Notes: generated by a model not told the origin, from the sequence alone. A DNA stretch of 64,000 bases from Cyprinodon diabolis (GCA_030533445.1 CM060081.1:1233815-1297814), one strand, 5' to 3'. Shown: positions 33,383 through 45,559, counted from the first letter of the stretch. A program made the numbers and translations.

Positions 33383-33955
33383 GTGTTAATGTCTGTGCCC
33401 CTCCACCAGCTCAACAGGCCCGTGGCCCCCCAGCACACCAAAGGCCCAGGCAGGGCTGGACAGCCCACTCTGGTGATTGGCAGCTCCATAGTCAGAAACG
33501 TGGCATTAGAGACACCAGGGACCATAGTCAAATGTTTGCCGGGGGCCAGAACGGGCGACATCAAATCCTACCTGAAACTACTGGCTAAGGATAAGGTTAA
33601 ATACAGTAAGATTGTTATTCACGCTGGTGGTAATGACACCAAGTTACGCCGATCGGAGGTCACTAAAATTAGTGTTGCTTCGGTGTGTAAGTTTGCCAAA
33701 AAAATGTCGGACTCCGTAATTTTCTCTGGTCCCCTCCCTGATCTGACCAGTGATGACATGTTTAGCCGCATGTCGTCATTCAACCGCTGGTTGTCTAGGT
33801 GGTGTCCTGAAAAAAACGTGGGCTACATTAATAATTGGCAATCCTTTTGGGGAAAGCCTGGTCTGATTCGGAGAGACGGCATCCATCCCACTTTGGATGG
33901 TGCAGCTCTTCTTTCTAGGAATCTGGCCACATTTATTAGTCCTCCAAAACCCTGA
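33383..33955 (+). pseudogene. L2 ORF1 protein with SGNH/GDSL esterase-like domain
   Basis: This 190-codon frame has the SGNH hydrolase signature: the nucleophile block VIGSSIVRN (about residues 31-39), the oxyanion block HAGGND (80-85) and the terminal DGIH (165-168), the catalytic Asp-His pair. Esterase-type ORF1 proteins are known from CR1/L2 LINEs. The frame is open to the stop at the end of ATFISPPKP, ten bases before ORF2. The N-terminal part may lie in the GC-rich region in another frame. Confidence 0.75.
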
Positions 33956-33964
33956 CCACCCAGG

Positions 33965-36900
33965 GTGCAGACCAGGAAGCAGAGTTGTAGTTTAACACAC
34001 ATCTCTGCAGCTTCTCTACTGTTACCCACTCTTTACTCCATCCAGACAGTGTCTTGCCCACGACCAAAATCTAATAAATTAGCAAAGATTCCCAAAGGAG
34101 TAAATCATGATCATCTAATTAAAATCAAAATAAGTCCAATTGGGGAAAAAGTTAAAACAATTAAATGCGGTCTGTTTAACATAAGATCTCTTTCCTCTAA
34201 AAGTCTGCTAGTTAATGACTTGATTTGTGATAATCACATTGACTTGTTTTGCCTTACAGAAACCTGGCTGCAGCAAGACGATTATGTGAGCATAAACGAG
34301 GCAACTCCTTCAAGCTATTTAAATTTTCACATACCCAGAAGTTCTGGGCGAGGAGGAGGAGTAGCAACAATCTTCCAGTCTGACTTACTGATTACTCCCA
34401 AAACAGTTAATACCTACAACTCTTTTGAACATTTAACCCTTAATTTCCCTCATCCAAATTTCAAGGCAAGAAAACCTCTTCTTTTTGTAACTTTGTATCG
34501 TCCGCCAGGTCCTTACTCTGAATTTTTAGATGAGTTTTCAGAGTTCCTTTCTGATTTGGTATTAAATACTGACAGGGTCATCATAGTGGGAGATTTTAAC
34601 ATCCATGCTGACATTGAGGGCGATAGCTTAAGAGCAGCCTTTAATGCTATCTTAGACACTATTGGCTTTGTTCAAAATGTGAATAGTCCCACACATTCTC
34701 ATCTTCATACTTTGGATCTTGTGCTGACATACGGCATAGAATGTGAGAAATAACAGTATTTCCTCACAACCCTGTCCTCTCTGACCACTTTCTAATAACC
34801 TTCAGGATTACTTTAACAGAGTTCTCCTCCCCCAAAAGAAGGTTACATTTTAGTAGATCTTTATCAGATAGTGCAGTTATAAATTTTAAAGAATCTGCTT
34901 CACTTTCTCTCTCCTCTGTGTCGCTGAGCAGTGCTGCAGAGTGCAAAAGCATAGCTTATTCCCCTTCACAGGTTGATGATTTTGTTGATGGGGTTGCTAG
35001 TTCTCTGCGTACTGCCTTAGACAACGCAGCTCCCTTGAAAATGAAAACCGTTGAAAATAGAAAGCTTGCTCCTTGGTTTAATGCAGAGCTGCGTACTTTG
35101 AAGCAAAATGCTAGGAAACTGGAGAGAAAATATCGCTCCACAGGCCTGCAGGAGTCCTTCCTAGTCTGGAAAAATGGTTTACTGCTGTATAAGAGGACCC
35201 TTTGTAAAGCAAGAGCAGCATACTTCTCCTCATTAACAGAGGAGAATAAGAATAATCCTAGATTTCTTTTTAATACAGTTTCCAAACTCACCCAGAGCCA
35301 TAGCTCTGTTGAACCGTCCATTCCACCTGCTCTTAGCAGCAATGATTTTATGGGATTCTTTATAAATAAGATTGATCTTATTAAAAGTAAGATCACAAGC
35401 ACTCCTCTATCCGTGATTGTACCTGAGGTAGTCATGGAATCTGAACCGGGTTTAGACTGCTTTGATCCAGTTGAACTTTCTGAATTAGCAAAATTATTGT
35501 CTTCATCTAAGCCTTCAACTTGTATGTTAGATCCAGGATCCAACCAGGTTATTTAAGGAGGTATTCCCTTTGATCTCCTCCTCCATTTTAGATGTGATTA
35601 ATCTATCTCTGTTACAGGGATATGTACCTAAAGCTTTTAAGGTTGCTGTAATTAAACCTCTGCTTAAGAAACCGTCTCTTGACCCAGATGACTTGGTTAA
35701 TTATAGACCTATATCCAATCTTCCTTTCTTATCCAAAATTCTTGAGAAAGTAGTTGCCAAACAAGTTTGCGATCACTTCCACCATAATGAACTTTTTGAA
35801 GAGTTTCAGTCTGGCTTTAGAGCTCATCATAGCACTGAAACAGCTCTGGTGAAAGTCACTAATGATATTCTCATGGCCTCAGATAATGGACTCGTATCTG
35901 TGCTCGTCCTGTTGGATCTTAGTGCTGCATTTGATACAGTTGACCATAATATTCTTTTAGAAAGACTTGAATATTTTGTTGGAATTAAAGGAACAGCACT
36001 AGACTGGTTTAAATCTGATCTATCTGATCGAATTCAGTTTGTTTATGTTAATGATAGATCTTCAACACGCTCAAAGGTTACCTGTGGAGTACCACAGGGA
36101 TCAGTGCTAGGACCAATTCTCTTTACTTTATACATGCTCCCAATCGGTAGAGTTATTAGACAGCATGGGATTAATTTCCACTGTTATGCTGATGATACCC
36201 AGCTATATCTGTCTATAAATCCAGATGAAGCTAACCCATTACATAGATTACAGGCATGTCTGAAGACATAAAAACCTGGATGACTCTTAACTTTCTGCTT
36301 CTGAATGCAGACAAAACAGAAGTTATAGTCTTTGGACCAGAGTCTCTGAAAAAGAAGCTGATTAGCCAGTCACTTCATTTGGATGGGATTAAACTGATTT
36401 CAGATAATAAAGTAAAAAATCTTGGTGTTATTTTTGATCAGGACCTGTCATTTAAATCCCAGATCAAAGAGGTTTCTAGAATTTCCTTCTTTCATCTGAG
36501 GAATATTGCAAAAATTAGAAATCTCCTGTCCAGGGGTGATGCTGAGAAACTAGTCCATGCATTTGTTACTTCAAGGCTGGACTATTGTAATTCTTTACTA
36601 TCAGGAAGTCCACAAACTGTAGTTAAAAGCCTTCAGCTGATCCAAAATGCTGCAGCCAGAGTTCTCATGAAAATTAAAAAGAGAGATCATATATCTCCTA
36701 TCCTGGCTTCTCTTCATTGGCTTCCTGTTAAATCCAGAATAGAATTTAAAATCCTCCTTCTCACATATAAAGCCTTAAATGGCCAAGCTCCATCTTATAT
36801 CAGAGATCTGATTGTTCCTTATGTTCCTAACAGAGCACTTCGCTCTCAATCTGCAGGTTTACTAGTGGTTCCTAGAATTTCTAAAAGTAGAATGGGAGGC

Positions 36901-37026
36901 AGATCTTTTAGTTATCAGGCTCCTCTCCTGTGGAACCAACTACCAGTTTTAGTCCGTGAGGCAGACACCCTGTCTACTTTTAAGGCTAGGCTTAAAACTT
37001 TCCTTTTTGATAAAGCTTCTAGTTAG
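33965..37026 (+). pseudogene. L2 ORF2 (endonuclease and reverse transcriptase), three frame breaks
   Basis: The first frame (33965-34753) starts [10 protein letters not shown] and has the endonuclease motifs [11 protein letters not shown] and VGDFNIHAD. It breaks near 34744, where one A is missing relative to copy A. The second piece (to 35556) breaks at about 35535, where there is one extra base relative to copy C. The third (35570-36271) is the reverse transcriptase, with [31 protein letters not shown] and [10 protein letters not shown], and ends in TAA. The last (36256-37026) is the C-terminal part, starting MSEDIKTW and overlapping by 16 bases. The final break is shared by all three long copies. 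Confidence 0.88.
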
Positions 37027-37708
37027 AGTGGCTCAGGTTATCCTGATCTATCTCTATAGTTCTGCTGCTATAGGCTTAGACTGCTGGAGGACTTAGGGAC
37101 CCCCATTTCATCTTTCTGCTTCATTCTATCTCTGTTCTCCTATTCTGCAGAATCTGTTTGTTCAATCTCTAACCTTCTGCTCTCTCTGCTTTTCCTCAGA
37201 GTAGCTTTGCCTCGTCTGTTCCTGTTTGGCTGTGACGTCATCCAGGAAAGAAACATCAGCTGTGCTGCTTCCATCAACACCCTTGTTTGTAGATGTTGGA
37301 GATCGGCCTGTCTTCCAGTGTGGTCCTGTTTCTCTGGCCGTGGCTGGGTGGATGTGCTCTCTTCATCCTCTGGCATGGGAGCTGCCTTGGAGCTCGTCTG
37401 CCTGGCTGTGTGTTTCCTGGACGGGGCCGCCTTTTACAGCTGCTTTTTGTATCTCTGCTTCTGTCTCCTTGAACCCCAGTCGGCCTCGGCAGATGGCCGC
37501 TCACACTGAGCCTGGTTCTGCTGGAGGTTTCTTCCTGTTAAAAGGGAGTTTTTCCTCTCCACTGTCGCTGCAAGCATGCTTAGTGTGAGGGATTGTATTT
37601 GAGTCAATGAGTCAATGCAATCAACTGGTTTTCCTTAGATAGAAAACTTTGTATCAATTGTTGTGAATTTGGCGCTATATAAATAAACTGAATTGAATTG
37701 AATTGAAA

Positions 37709-38490
37709 TTGACAGCCGGGTGACACCGGCCCAGACCTCAAGTAGCATTCCCCACAGAACCCAATGTCTGTGTCTATCCAGGGCTCATCTAAGGTATTAT
37801 GTTTTATCCATTTAGAGATGTATTGTAATCTATTTGCTAAGTAGTAGTTTTGGTTTTCTGTAGTGTCTTTAAGCTGATACGGGGGGTTTATCCTTTCAAA
37901 GAAATTTAGAGATGGAAGAATCAGAGATTTAAACCAGTCGGGTGATGGTTTATTGGGGATCATTGAAAATAAGTAGTTAATTCTAGGTAAGAACATCATT
38001 TTAATTGAGGCTACCCTACTCATAAGGGAGATCGGAAGCGATTTCCATCTTTCTAGGTCCTCTTCTATCTTTTTTAAAAGAGGGATGTGGTTGAGTTTTG
38101 TAACTCAGCTGATTTAGAGGTTTAGATATTTGATATTTCCTAATAGCAACTGTAGACCTGAGGGATTCTGTAGAGAGCAATTAATTGGTAGTACGATAGA
38201 TTTAGACCAATTTATAGAGTAATCTGACTTTTGAGAAAGATTCTAGTAATCTAATTACTTGAGGGAGGCAAGTGTTTGAGTGCTTGAGATAAAGTCATAT
38301 ATCATCTGCGTAATGTCTAATTGTATTCTCTTTTTCATGTCTTTTATACCTTTAAACACATTAGTTTGTCTGATTGTAGCAGCTAGAGGCTCAATGAAAA
38401 TGGCAAAAAGTGAGGGGGGAGCGGGCATCCCTGCCTGGTGCCCCTCTGGAGACAAAAGCTGGAAGATGTTTGATTATTTGTCCTGACAGG
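37709..38490 (-). mobile_element. L1/Tx1-like LINE fragment, antisense
   Basis: Minus-strand pieces 38455-38255 (GHQAGMPAPPSLFAIFIEPL, the place of the GTRQGCPLSPLLFA box) and 38023-37740 (RVASIKMMFLPRINYLF, PSPDWFKSL) belong to the reverse transcriptase and downstream region of an L1-clade LINE. They are in several frames with deletions. Confidence 0.7.
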
Positions 38491-38978
38491 CTGTTGGGAA
38501 GCTGTATAATAGCTTCTTTTTAGCCGCAGATTAATTCAAGAGCATATACTAAAGACCTGTTATGTTCTAGCTGTAGAAAAAGTTCATTATCTTTTTCAAA
38601 AGAGAATACTAATTATATATTTAACTGCATTTTATGTTCTAACTATCACACAATGCTATACCTTTATAAAATTAGTTCCTAGATTAGTTGTTGCTTGATT
38701 CACGCAAGTCTGTAATCTTAATGGTTTCTGCTCTCTGATCTGCAGCCCCTTTTTGTTGTATTTACCCACACACTCAAGGAAGCACCGACCTTAATCACGA
38801 TGCAGCTAACCAAGAAACAACATGCCCACTTTCTGCGATCAGTGAGTGATGGGAGTGCAAGCCTGATCATTTGTGCTTAGAGTTGAGAAAAAGTGGCTCT
38901 TTTAGCAACTAATCAGCACTATTTCCAAGTAGAATTCTTTTTTTTTTTGCAGCTGCAAGAGATCTGCTTTATTCATTC
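38491..38978. other. cadps intron, no recognised gene
   Basis: Probably includes more decayed LINE sequence at its left edge. Nothing else seen. Confidence 0.4.
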
Positions 38979-39425
38979 AAAGAGACATTATGTATGTCTT
39001 TACTGGAAGGTATCTTTAAAATTTCCTTTTAATTTAACTCTTTATGACTAAAACACGGTTTGATGAGTAGAAACAGGCGATGACGCCTCGTTAATATCAG
39101 CCAGTAGCCTATTTTCCTGAATGTACTTCAGGTTGGAAGCTCCTGCACTACACTGCGGATATGACATCATCACATCCATGTTGAATTGCCCAATCAGCAA
39201 TCAATCTAAGTGTTACATCCAAGATGGATTTTGTGGATACTCAGAGGGGACCAGCATCCAGCTCAACTCGGACACCAATGGCAACTCCACTATAGTAAAA
39301 TAGGTAAATAAATAAAAAACTTGTGTAGTACAAGTGAAAGCTACGAAAACAAGGACAGAGGTGCTGCAGTTCTATGTTTTGTCCACAGGTGGCAGCATCA
39401 CTACAAAACTTCACGATGCCTCTTT
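38979..39425. mobile_element. Possible short TIR element
   Basis: The left end AAAGAGACATTATGTA and the inverse of the right end AAAGAGGCATCGTGAA agree at 12 of 16 positions. I see no matching target duplication, so this is tentative. Confidence 0.35.
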
Positions 39426-39514
39426 AAATGTGCAGCACCAACACTGTGAGAGGTGGCAACACTGTCAGGGCACGTGTCTTTCTTTAAAAGAAAAGAGCTA
39501 ATATTTCATGAGCC

Positions 39515-39663
39515 TTGAAGTAACAAAAGCATGGACTTGTTTTTCAGCATCACCCCTGGACAGGAGATTTCTAATTTTTGCAATATTCTGCAGATGAAAG
39601 AAGGAAATTCTAGAAACCTCTTTGGTATGGGATTTTAATGACAGGTCTTGATCGAAAATATGA
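39515..39663 (-). mobile_element. L2 reverse-transcriptase fragment, antisense
   Basis: The minus strand gives FDQDLSLKSHTKEVSRISFF and LLSRGDAEKQVHAFVTSRL, the same stretch as in the long copies, cut at both sides. Confidence 0.88.
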
Positions 39664-39786
39664 TTTGGTGTAAGAGGCATCGGGATGGAGGAGCAGGATA
39701 CCAGCTAATTTTCCAGTCGGTTACGTCAAAGCTATTGCCATATCTTGGGAGTGTTACCTTTGTTATAAAAATAATCTGTTAATCAC

Positions 39787-39965
39787 AGACGGGGCATCTA
39801 GAACCATCAAGTCATCTCTATGTCATATATTGGTTCTGCCCAGCCACTGAACAAGGTGAGTCCAATCTGGTTTAACCTGTGCAGATTGGACTCGCATGGC
39901 TCAGTGGCAGGGCAGAACAGATAGATGAAATAGAGATGACTTGATGGCTCTAGATCCCCCGTCTC
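39787..39965. repeat. Long imperfect hairpin (about 84-base arms)
   Basis: The left arm from AGACGGGGCATCTAGA to GAGTCCAATCTG (39787-39869) pairs with the right arm from CAGATTGGACTC (39882) to TCTAGATCCCCCGTCT. The loop is about 12 bases. By eye nearly nine in ten positions pair. The symmetry continues weakly outside (GTTAATCAC against GTTAATCG). It is a foldback MITE or similar. Confidence 0.85.
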
Positions 39966-40603
39966 TGCTGTTAATCGATGAAATAATTCTGTTTTGAAAA
40001 ATTGCTCTTGTCATATAAAAAAGCAGTAAGATCCATCATTGGATAATAATTCTGGACATTCTGTACATCTCTTTGACAGCAATGATGACTAGAGCTGACA
40101 AACAAATGACACTAATATTAAGTGTGGGAACAGATGTTGTCTTCTTCTTCTTTAGATTTCATTTTCCTTTTGGTCAGATGAAATATTCCAAACAACAACA
40201 ACAGGCTGAGGTTGATGAGGCCGATTTTTTCGGGGGCATGTGTGACCTGTATCTGATCTTTTCATGAAAGTCTTAAAAACACAGATCTGTTCATTTCCAC
40301 TTCGACCCAGTCCACTTGGCTCTGTGGTCCTGAATCTGAAAGGTATCTGATCTTTTCCAATGTGACCTATGTCTGAACAGTCAGGTCACATTTCATAATA
40401 GCTGACCGTTTTTAACACTCAACAAAAGTCACTATTCTGCATCTTGTCAACAGTGGCAGACAAAGAAGCGGATCTTTATTTTCAGCCTTCTTGAAAGGAT
40501 TGCAGACAAAAAACTAACAAACAAAAACACTGTTCTGGTTGAAGCTAAAATTATTTTAGAAATATACGGGAAGTCATTTATAATCATAATTATATTCACT
40601 TAT
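39966..40603. other. cadps intron, no recognised gene
   Basis: Nothing recognised. Confidence 0.4.
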
Positions 40604-40920
40604 AGCATGGCATGGCAGCTGGATGTTGGAATACATCGGATAAAAGTGAAAAAAAAGAGCTATTTAAACTTTCTGATTCCTGATCCTCCACGGACGGGTT
40701 GGTCGTTGGATCGCCAACTTGAAGAGGGAGGATTTGGACTTGGATAATAGCGCGTTGTGACAAACACCAGATACAGCACTGGGACTTGATCAACAGCCGA
40801 TACCGCACCGTGACGTTACAAACCAGTAGGTGGCAGTAGTGTTCTTTGACAAACATGGATGCCTCCACTAAAGCACATTCACATGGAAATTACTCTGAAT
40901 AAAAAATGGATCATTTACTG
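40604..40920 (+). pseudogene. THAP-domain relic, copy 1
   Basis: It matches 62400-62790 closely but lacks about 90 bases in the middle, which removes the second zinc-ligand pair of the THAP domain. It starts MAAGCWNTS and contains TCCACGGACGGGTTGGTCG. Broken frame, no function expected. Confidence 0.65.
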
Positions 40921-41124
40921 AACAGTGTGTAATAATTTCATATATTTTTTAATTTCATACATTTCGATTATTCAGTAAAACCCTCATTTGGACAATGATG
41001 GTCCAAATGATGCTTCATCCGTTTTTGCTGGACCACCCTGTTGTCTAAGCTGCTAGCAAAGGTATCCTTTATAACCTGAAATTAGGCCTGTGTGGTATCT
41101 GAGCCTGTTTGGGTGCAGTTTAGG

Positions 41125-41157
<33 letters not shown>

Positions 41158-42196
41158 ATCTGATAGGTGTGGCTTGGGTGTGGCCACCCTGTGCACACAA
41201 GGCATACAGTTATTCTAAGTAATGTAGATAACATTTAGGTTATGTATCCTTTCGCTTTGGGAACCAGTGTCCATATTTCATCTTGACATGATGATGTGGA
41301 ATCAGCTGTGGAATCTCTGCAACAAACCCCCGTTTTAGCCAAGGCCTCCACAGACAAGTCACATGGCAAGTCACAGAGGTGTGACCAACAACCACCCCCC
41401 TCTGTGTGAGGACAGACAAAACCACAGAGCATACAGAATTCTCCCTCTTTTCTCTTTGCATCCTGCGCTCTTAAACTAAAAGTATATACTAAAAGTATAA
41501 ACTAAAGTGACCAGAAAAGTGACCAAAATAAATATAACAAATACATAAATAGAATATCCTATTTGGGTGGGAATAATCCACCACCAGCTTGTGGTAATTA
41601 AAAGATTGTAGGACTAGGCTACCATGTAAACTCCACTCAACAAGAACAAAAACCCAAATCAACTCACCCTTTAGCCTAGCATTTCTCTCCCCTATTCTTC
41701 TACAGGTCCTGCTGGCACCTCGTTATGGTTCAGCTTAGTTTCCTGCTTTAACCTGAGTCATTACTTTGAAGTTTCTGGCCCCTCGGCATTTTTCTCTCAA
41801 TTGTTAGAACTACGTGGGAAACTGCCCAGAACTGAATATATATATAAATATTTTCCCGAAATTCCCGAAGATTCCTCGGAGGAGAGTCGCGGCGGGGCCT
41901 ACACAGCTCGTACTCCTGCGGGTATGAGCGGCTGAGATGATAAAAAAAAAAGTTGGTTGTGTTATCAGACTGGTTTCACTGGTTCCCGACACATTTTAAA
42001 GATGACTGTGGTTTGTTTTTTGTCCGACTTGCCATGACCGAAATACTGCCAGACTGCCGAACTACAAAAACCCTTCTTTGAAACAATTTCCTCCGCCTCT
42101 CCTGCTGCGACATCTTCATGTGCTCTGTGTTGTGATTTGAGAGGGCGGGGCTTTGTGACGGCGTGCCTGGGTCCGCGATTGTGATTGGTTGGGAGG
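40921..42196. other. cadps intron with a (CT)n tract
   Basis: A (CT)n microsatellite lies at 41125-41158. 41240-41460 and 41800-42190 look repeat-like (the latter with GC-rich and CCGAAATTCCCGAAG sequence), but I cannot assign them. Confidence 0.45.
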
Positions 42197-42581
42197 TCTG
42201 GCATGGGAGCTGCCTTGGAGCTCGTCTGCCTGGCTGTGTGTTTCCTGGACGGGGCCGCCTTTACAGCTGCTTTTTGTATCTCTGCTTCTGTCTCCTTGAA
42301 CCCCAGTGGGCCTCAGCAGATGGCCGCTCACACTGAGCCTGGTTCTGCTGGAGGTTTCTTCCTGTTAAAAGGGAGTTTTTCCTCTCCACTGTCGCTACAA
42401 GCATGCTTAGTGTGAGGGATTGTATTTGAGTCAATGAGTCGATGCAATCAGCTGGTTTTCCTTAGATAGAAAACTTTGTATCAATTTGACTGTATGATCT
42501 GGTTGAACTGTAAAGTGCCTTGAGATGACGTGTGTTGTGAATTTGGCGCTATATAAATAAACTGAATTGAATTGAATTGAA
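42197..42581 (+). mobile_element. L2 3'-end copy
   Basis: It starts TCTGGCATGGGAGCTGCC in the 3' untranslated region and ends in three GAATT units. Very close to copies B and C, so young. Confidence 0.93.
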
Positions 42582-43449
42582 GTAGTGACTAGCATAAACC
42601 TACATGCTAGGCTACAATGAGAAGGAAGGAAAACTGCGTTTCTTTATCGAACTTTTATCGACCCTCTTTTTTTCTATTGCGCCACACGTCTATCGATCGA
42701 TATATCTTGTTATTGAATTATCGCCCAGCCCTATGATAGAGTATCAATAGTTTGAATCCAATCATTTAATTAAAGGCTCTTAGTTTTTGGGAATATATAA
42801 GAATTCTGCTCTAATTTGTAGTTACCGATCCATGTGACCATATTTTAATTTCACAAACCGGATCTTCTCGATGTTCTTTGATGCGATTGCAATTGCGGAT
42901 CTTGACCTGGCTCGACCAGAGCGGAGCAAAAAATAGATTGGCTCCATATTTTGACCGTGAAGGACGGAGAAAATGTACGTGGATGGTGATGTACGGAGGA
43001 GTAGTGGTGGATGTGGAACAGCTCTCATTGCATAACACAAAAGACAATTACTTTGCACGGAGTGCTGATGGAGTATGTGGAATCTGGGAGTCTTGTTGTC
43101 TTCTCATTTCAGACAGCCCCCTGTCTGTGTTTGCCTAGGGCCCCAAAGTTCTTAAATCCACCCCTGGAATGGATCTGAACCGGGCATGTTGTTATGGGTT
43201 AGCACTTAAGTTGTGTTGAAAACGCGGACTGGATTTTTATCAGCATGGTATGTTTATATATCAATAAGTGGAATTGAGTTTATTTTTAATGCCTGTCATT
43301 TCATAGGGTGAAAAATTTAGAATATGGAGTGAGGATAGAAGGAGAAACTGAGAGTCCCAGGCCCAATGGGTGAGAGTTGACAGCCCAAAAGTAGTGTTTC
43401 CTTTCTAAATAGCCCAGCTGAAAGCAAGATGGCATGATGATGCACTAAC
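42582..43449. other. cadps intron with two hAT-like terminal fragments
   Basis: 42640-42734 ends ATTATCGCCCAGCCCTA, and 43125-43168 ends TTAAATCCACCCCTG. Both read as right-hand ends of hAT-type repeats; the second is the same kind of end as at 58994-59906. No left partner was found for either. Confidence 0.5.
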
Positions 43450-43782
43450 CTGGCAGGCATTGTAGAGCAGCTGGTGCTCAAACTTCTTGATCCCAAGGAT
43501 CTGTTGGAACATCTCATACAGCTGATCCTTGCTCAGGATGAGCTCAGAAGCAGCGCTGGCTGTCATCCTCTGCTGCTGCTTCCTGGGGTCTTCCTCACCT
43601 CGATAGATGGTGTCAAATTTCGCTATCCAGGAGCTCAGCACAGTCTCTTTGCTCAGGCCGTCGATCTCAGGCAGGCTGCGAACCCGCTTCTCTATGTGCT
43701 TCTTAAAAACGTCACGGGAATCGCTGGCCGAAAAACCACCACTTTGCACCATCCGTGACACACGATCACTTTTCAGGAAGAT
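43450..43782 (-). CDS. cadps: cadps exon: conserved N-terminal region (111 codons)
   Basis: The minus-strand exon runs from acceptor GATTTCAG to donor GTTAGT, phase 0 at both ends. It is the largest exon here, 111 codons, starting [16 protein letters not shown] and ending LLYNACQ. It includes [20 protein letters not shown] and [19 protein letters not shown], hallmark CAPS sequence. The [15 protein letters not shown] segment resembles CAPS1 more than CAPS2, which is the main reason for choosing cadps over cadps2. The donor GTTAGT is slightly weak but usual. It is separated from the next exon by an intron of about 15.5 kb that holds the near full-length L2 and the nested hAT element. Confidence 0.95.
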
Positions 43783-44004
43783 CTGAAATCAAAGAATGTT
43801 TTGTTTTATTGGTTTGGCTTTTATACACTCTTAACATGATAACCCCCTTCCCTTGACCTAGTTTCTCTTTTTCTCCTTCTCATCTCTTCAGCTACCATTT
43901 TACCCTGTTGCACAAACCTGAACACCATACATTGGAGCTAGAGATTTAAATTAGGCAGGATTTTTTTTCCTGCTTAGGTCTTGATAGGCCCTCGGGTCTG
44001 ACGG

Positions 44005-44167
44005 AGTATTAGAGACAGACTTTTATTTTTTTTTAATACATGAATAAAGTCATAACATTACGAAAATAAAGTCATAAAATTATCTCAATGTTATGACTTT
44101 ATTCTTGTAATGCTATGACTTTATTCTCGAATTTAAAAAAATATATAAAAAGCCTGACCCTAATACT
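44005..44167. mobile_element. Foldback MITE (163 bp)
   Basis: The halves are inverted copies: AGTATTAGAGACAG at the left, CCTGACCCTAATACT at the right, with AATAAAGTCATAA in both arms, meeting at about 44085. The direct repeat CTGACGG (43998-44004 and 44168-44174) flanks it; an extra T on both sides would make it 8 bp. Confidence 0.85.
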
Positions 44168-44174
44168 CTGACGG

Positions 44175-44622
44175 TACTAGGTGGGCTGACATGTATTTCT
44201 GACCTGATGACATGAATTTAATTAAACAAAAAGATTTTATACAATTCATAACAAATAATCAAATGAAATAATGTATGAATTAAAGAATAAAAACACCCTT
44301 TTAATATTATAGCTTTCATCTCTGACCCCTCAGGGCCGGCCCCCTCCCTCCGAGAGAAGAATACATAGGTGACTGTGTTTCAACCTGTGGAAACGGATAT
44401 TAAGCTGCAAAAGAACCAGAAAAGCTCAGAGGAAAAAAATGACTCAAAGGTGGACCCAGGTGGATGCAACCAAATGCACCAAAACAATGTTTGTTTTTTA
44501 GGACCGATGTGACTGGATCAGCATATTGAAGTAGACATCCAGTTCGATTCAGACGAAGAGGAGGAGAGAAACATGACCCAGATGGGAGACTGAGTTTAAG
44601 GTCCAAATAAAATCCTGGTAAA
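44175..44622. other. cadps intron, no recognised gene
   Basis: Nothing recognised between the foldback MITE and the solo LTR. Confidence 0.5.
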
Positions 44623-45372
44623 TGTTAGGGTTCCAGTTTGTGGGGGTTGTTTTTTGTTCTCTTTCAGTTCCTCCGTGCATCCACCAGATGGTGCCATTGT
44701 TCTCTGCTGGTCTGGAGGGCTTCATGTTCTCATCACTTCCTGGGGAGTATTTAAGCAGCAGACTGTCTTCACTTCCTCGCCAGAGTGTTTGCCAGTATTG
44801 GGTACTCTAGCCCCTCAGAGTTTGCTGAGTCATGCTTTGAGTTCTAGTTTCTTCTGAGTTGTCAAGCTTTAACCAAGTTTTCTCTTCGTGATTCTCCGGC
44901 AGGATATCTACGGATCCTCTGGATAAGCCAGGTCCTTCTAGCCTAGGAAGGAACTCTCTCGTCACGCTGAGAAAAGCAGTCAGAACTCCTTATCTGAACG
45001 CCGTTCAGGAACAAGTAACAGTCTTCTCTGCTGCTCCTCAGGACCACATTGTTTGCCTGTCCGCCCTCCAACGAACAACACCTTCGACACTGCAAGCCTC
45101 CACAAATAGGAACTCTGGAACCTCCCCAAACCAACACAGTGATTCCAAGTCAAACCATGAATTCAGACATCGCCCTGTTTTCCCACAGACCTTGAACTCA
45201 CCACTCTGATCTCCTCCTAGAATTTCCACTTCCGGTTCACCTGATCCTCCCCAAGCGGGAGAACTGTTTTCTATGTCTTGTTCTGCAGTCTTTCCATTAA
45301 ATCGTTAAACCTTTTTCAAATCTCTTTGAGTTTTTCTGCATGTGGGCAAGACACATTAGACCCATCATGACA
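44623..45372 (+). mobile_element. Solo LTR, Ty3/gypsy-like (750 bp)
   Basis: It starts TGTTAGGGTTCC and ends CCCATCATGACA, with GTAAA and GTAAG on the flanks. The last 30 bases (CTGCATGTGGG and following) match the solo LTR at 11386-12118, so both belong to one family. Confidence 0.75.
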
Positions 45373-45559
45373 GTAAGAAGTAACAGAAAATATTTATTCT
45401 AGCAGAATTAATTCATTAAGCATTGATAATAGTTAGTTTATTATTATTCCAGATAAAAATTAACAGAGTAGTTTACCATTTGCGGACTAGTTGCATTTAT
45501 TTGAGAAGCATTTTGAAGAAACGTTTTTCAAGAGCAATTTTACCACAGGTACAGTAAAG

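Larger units (their letters stand above)
32065..37708 (+). mobile_element. L2 (Maui-like) LINE copy B, near full length
   Basis: It has a GC-rich 5' region (32065-33380, with A-runs at 32567-32586 and 32661-32677), ORF1, ORF2, a 3' untranslated region and a GAATT-repeat tail (37688-37708). About 45 bases before the tail are missing compared with the other copies. It is the most complete LINE in the window, though it carries three frame breaks in ORF2. The exact 5' end is uncertain because no clear target duplication was seen. Confidence 0.9.

Noticed and set aside
32051..33564. Several overlapping frames on both strands in the GC-rich segment
   Set aside because: They lie in the GC-rich 5' region of L2 copy B. 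Apart from the ORF1 frame starting at 33383, none shows a motif.
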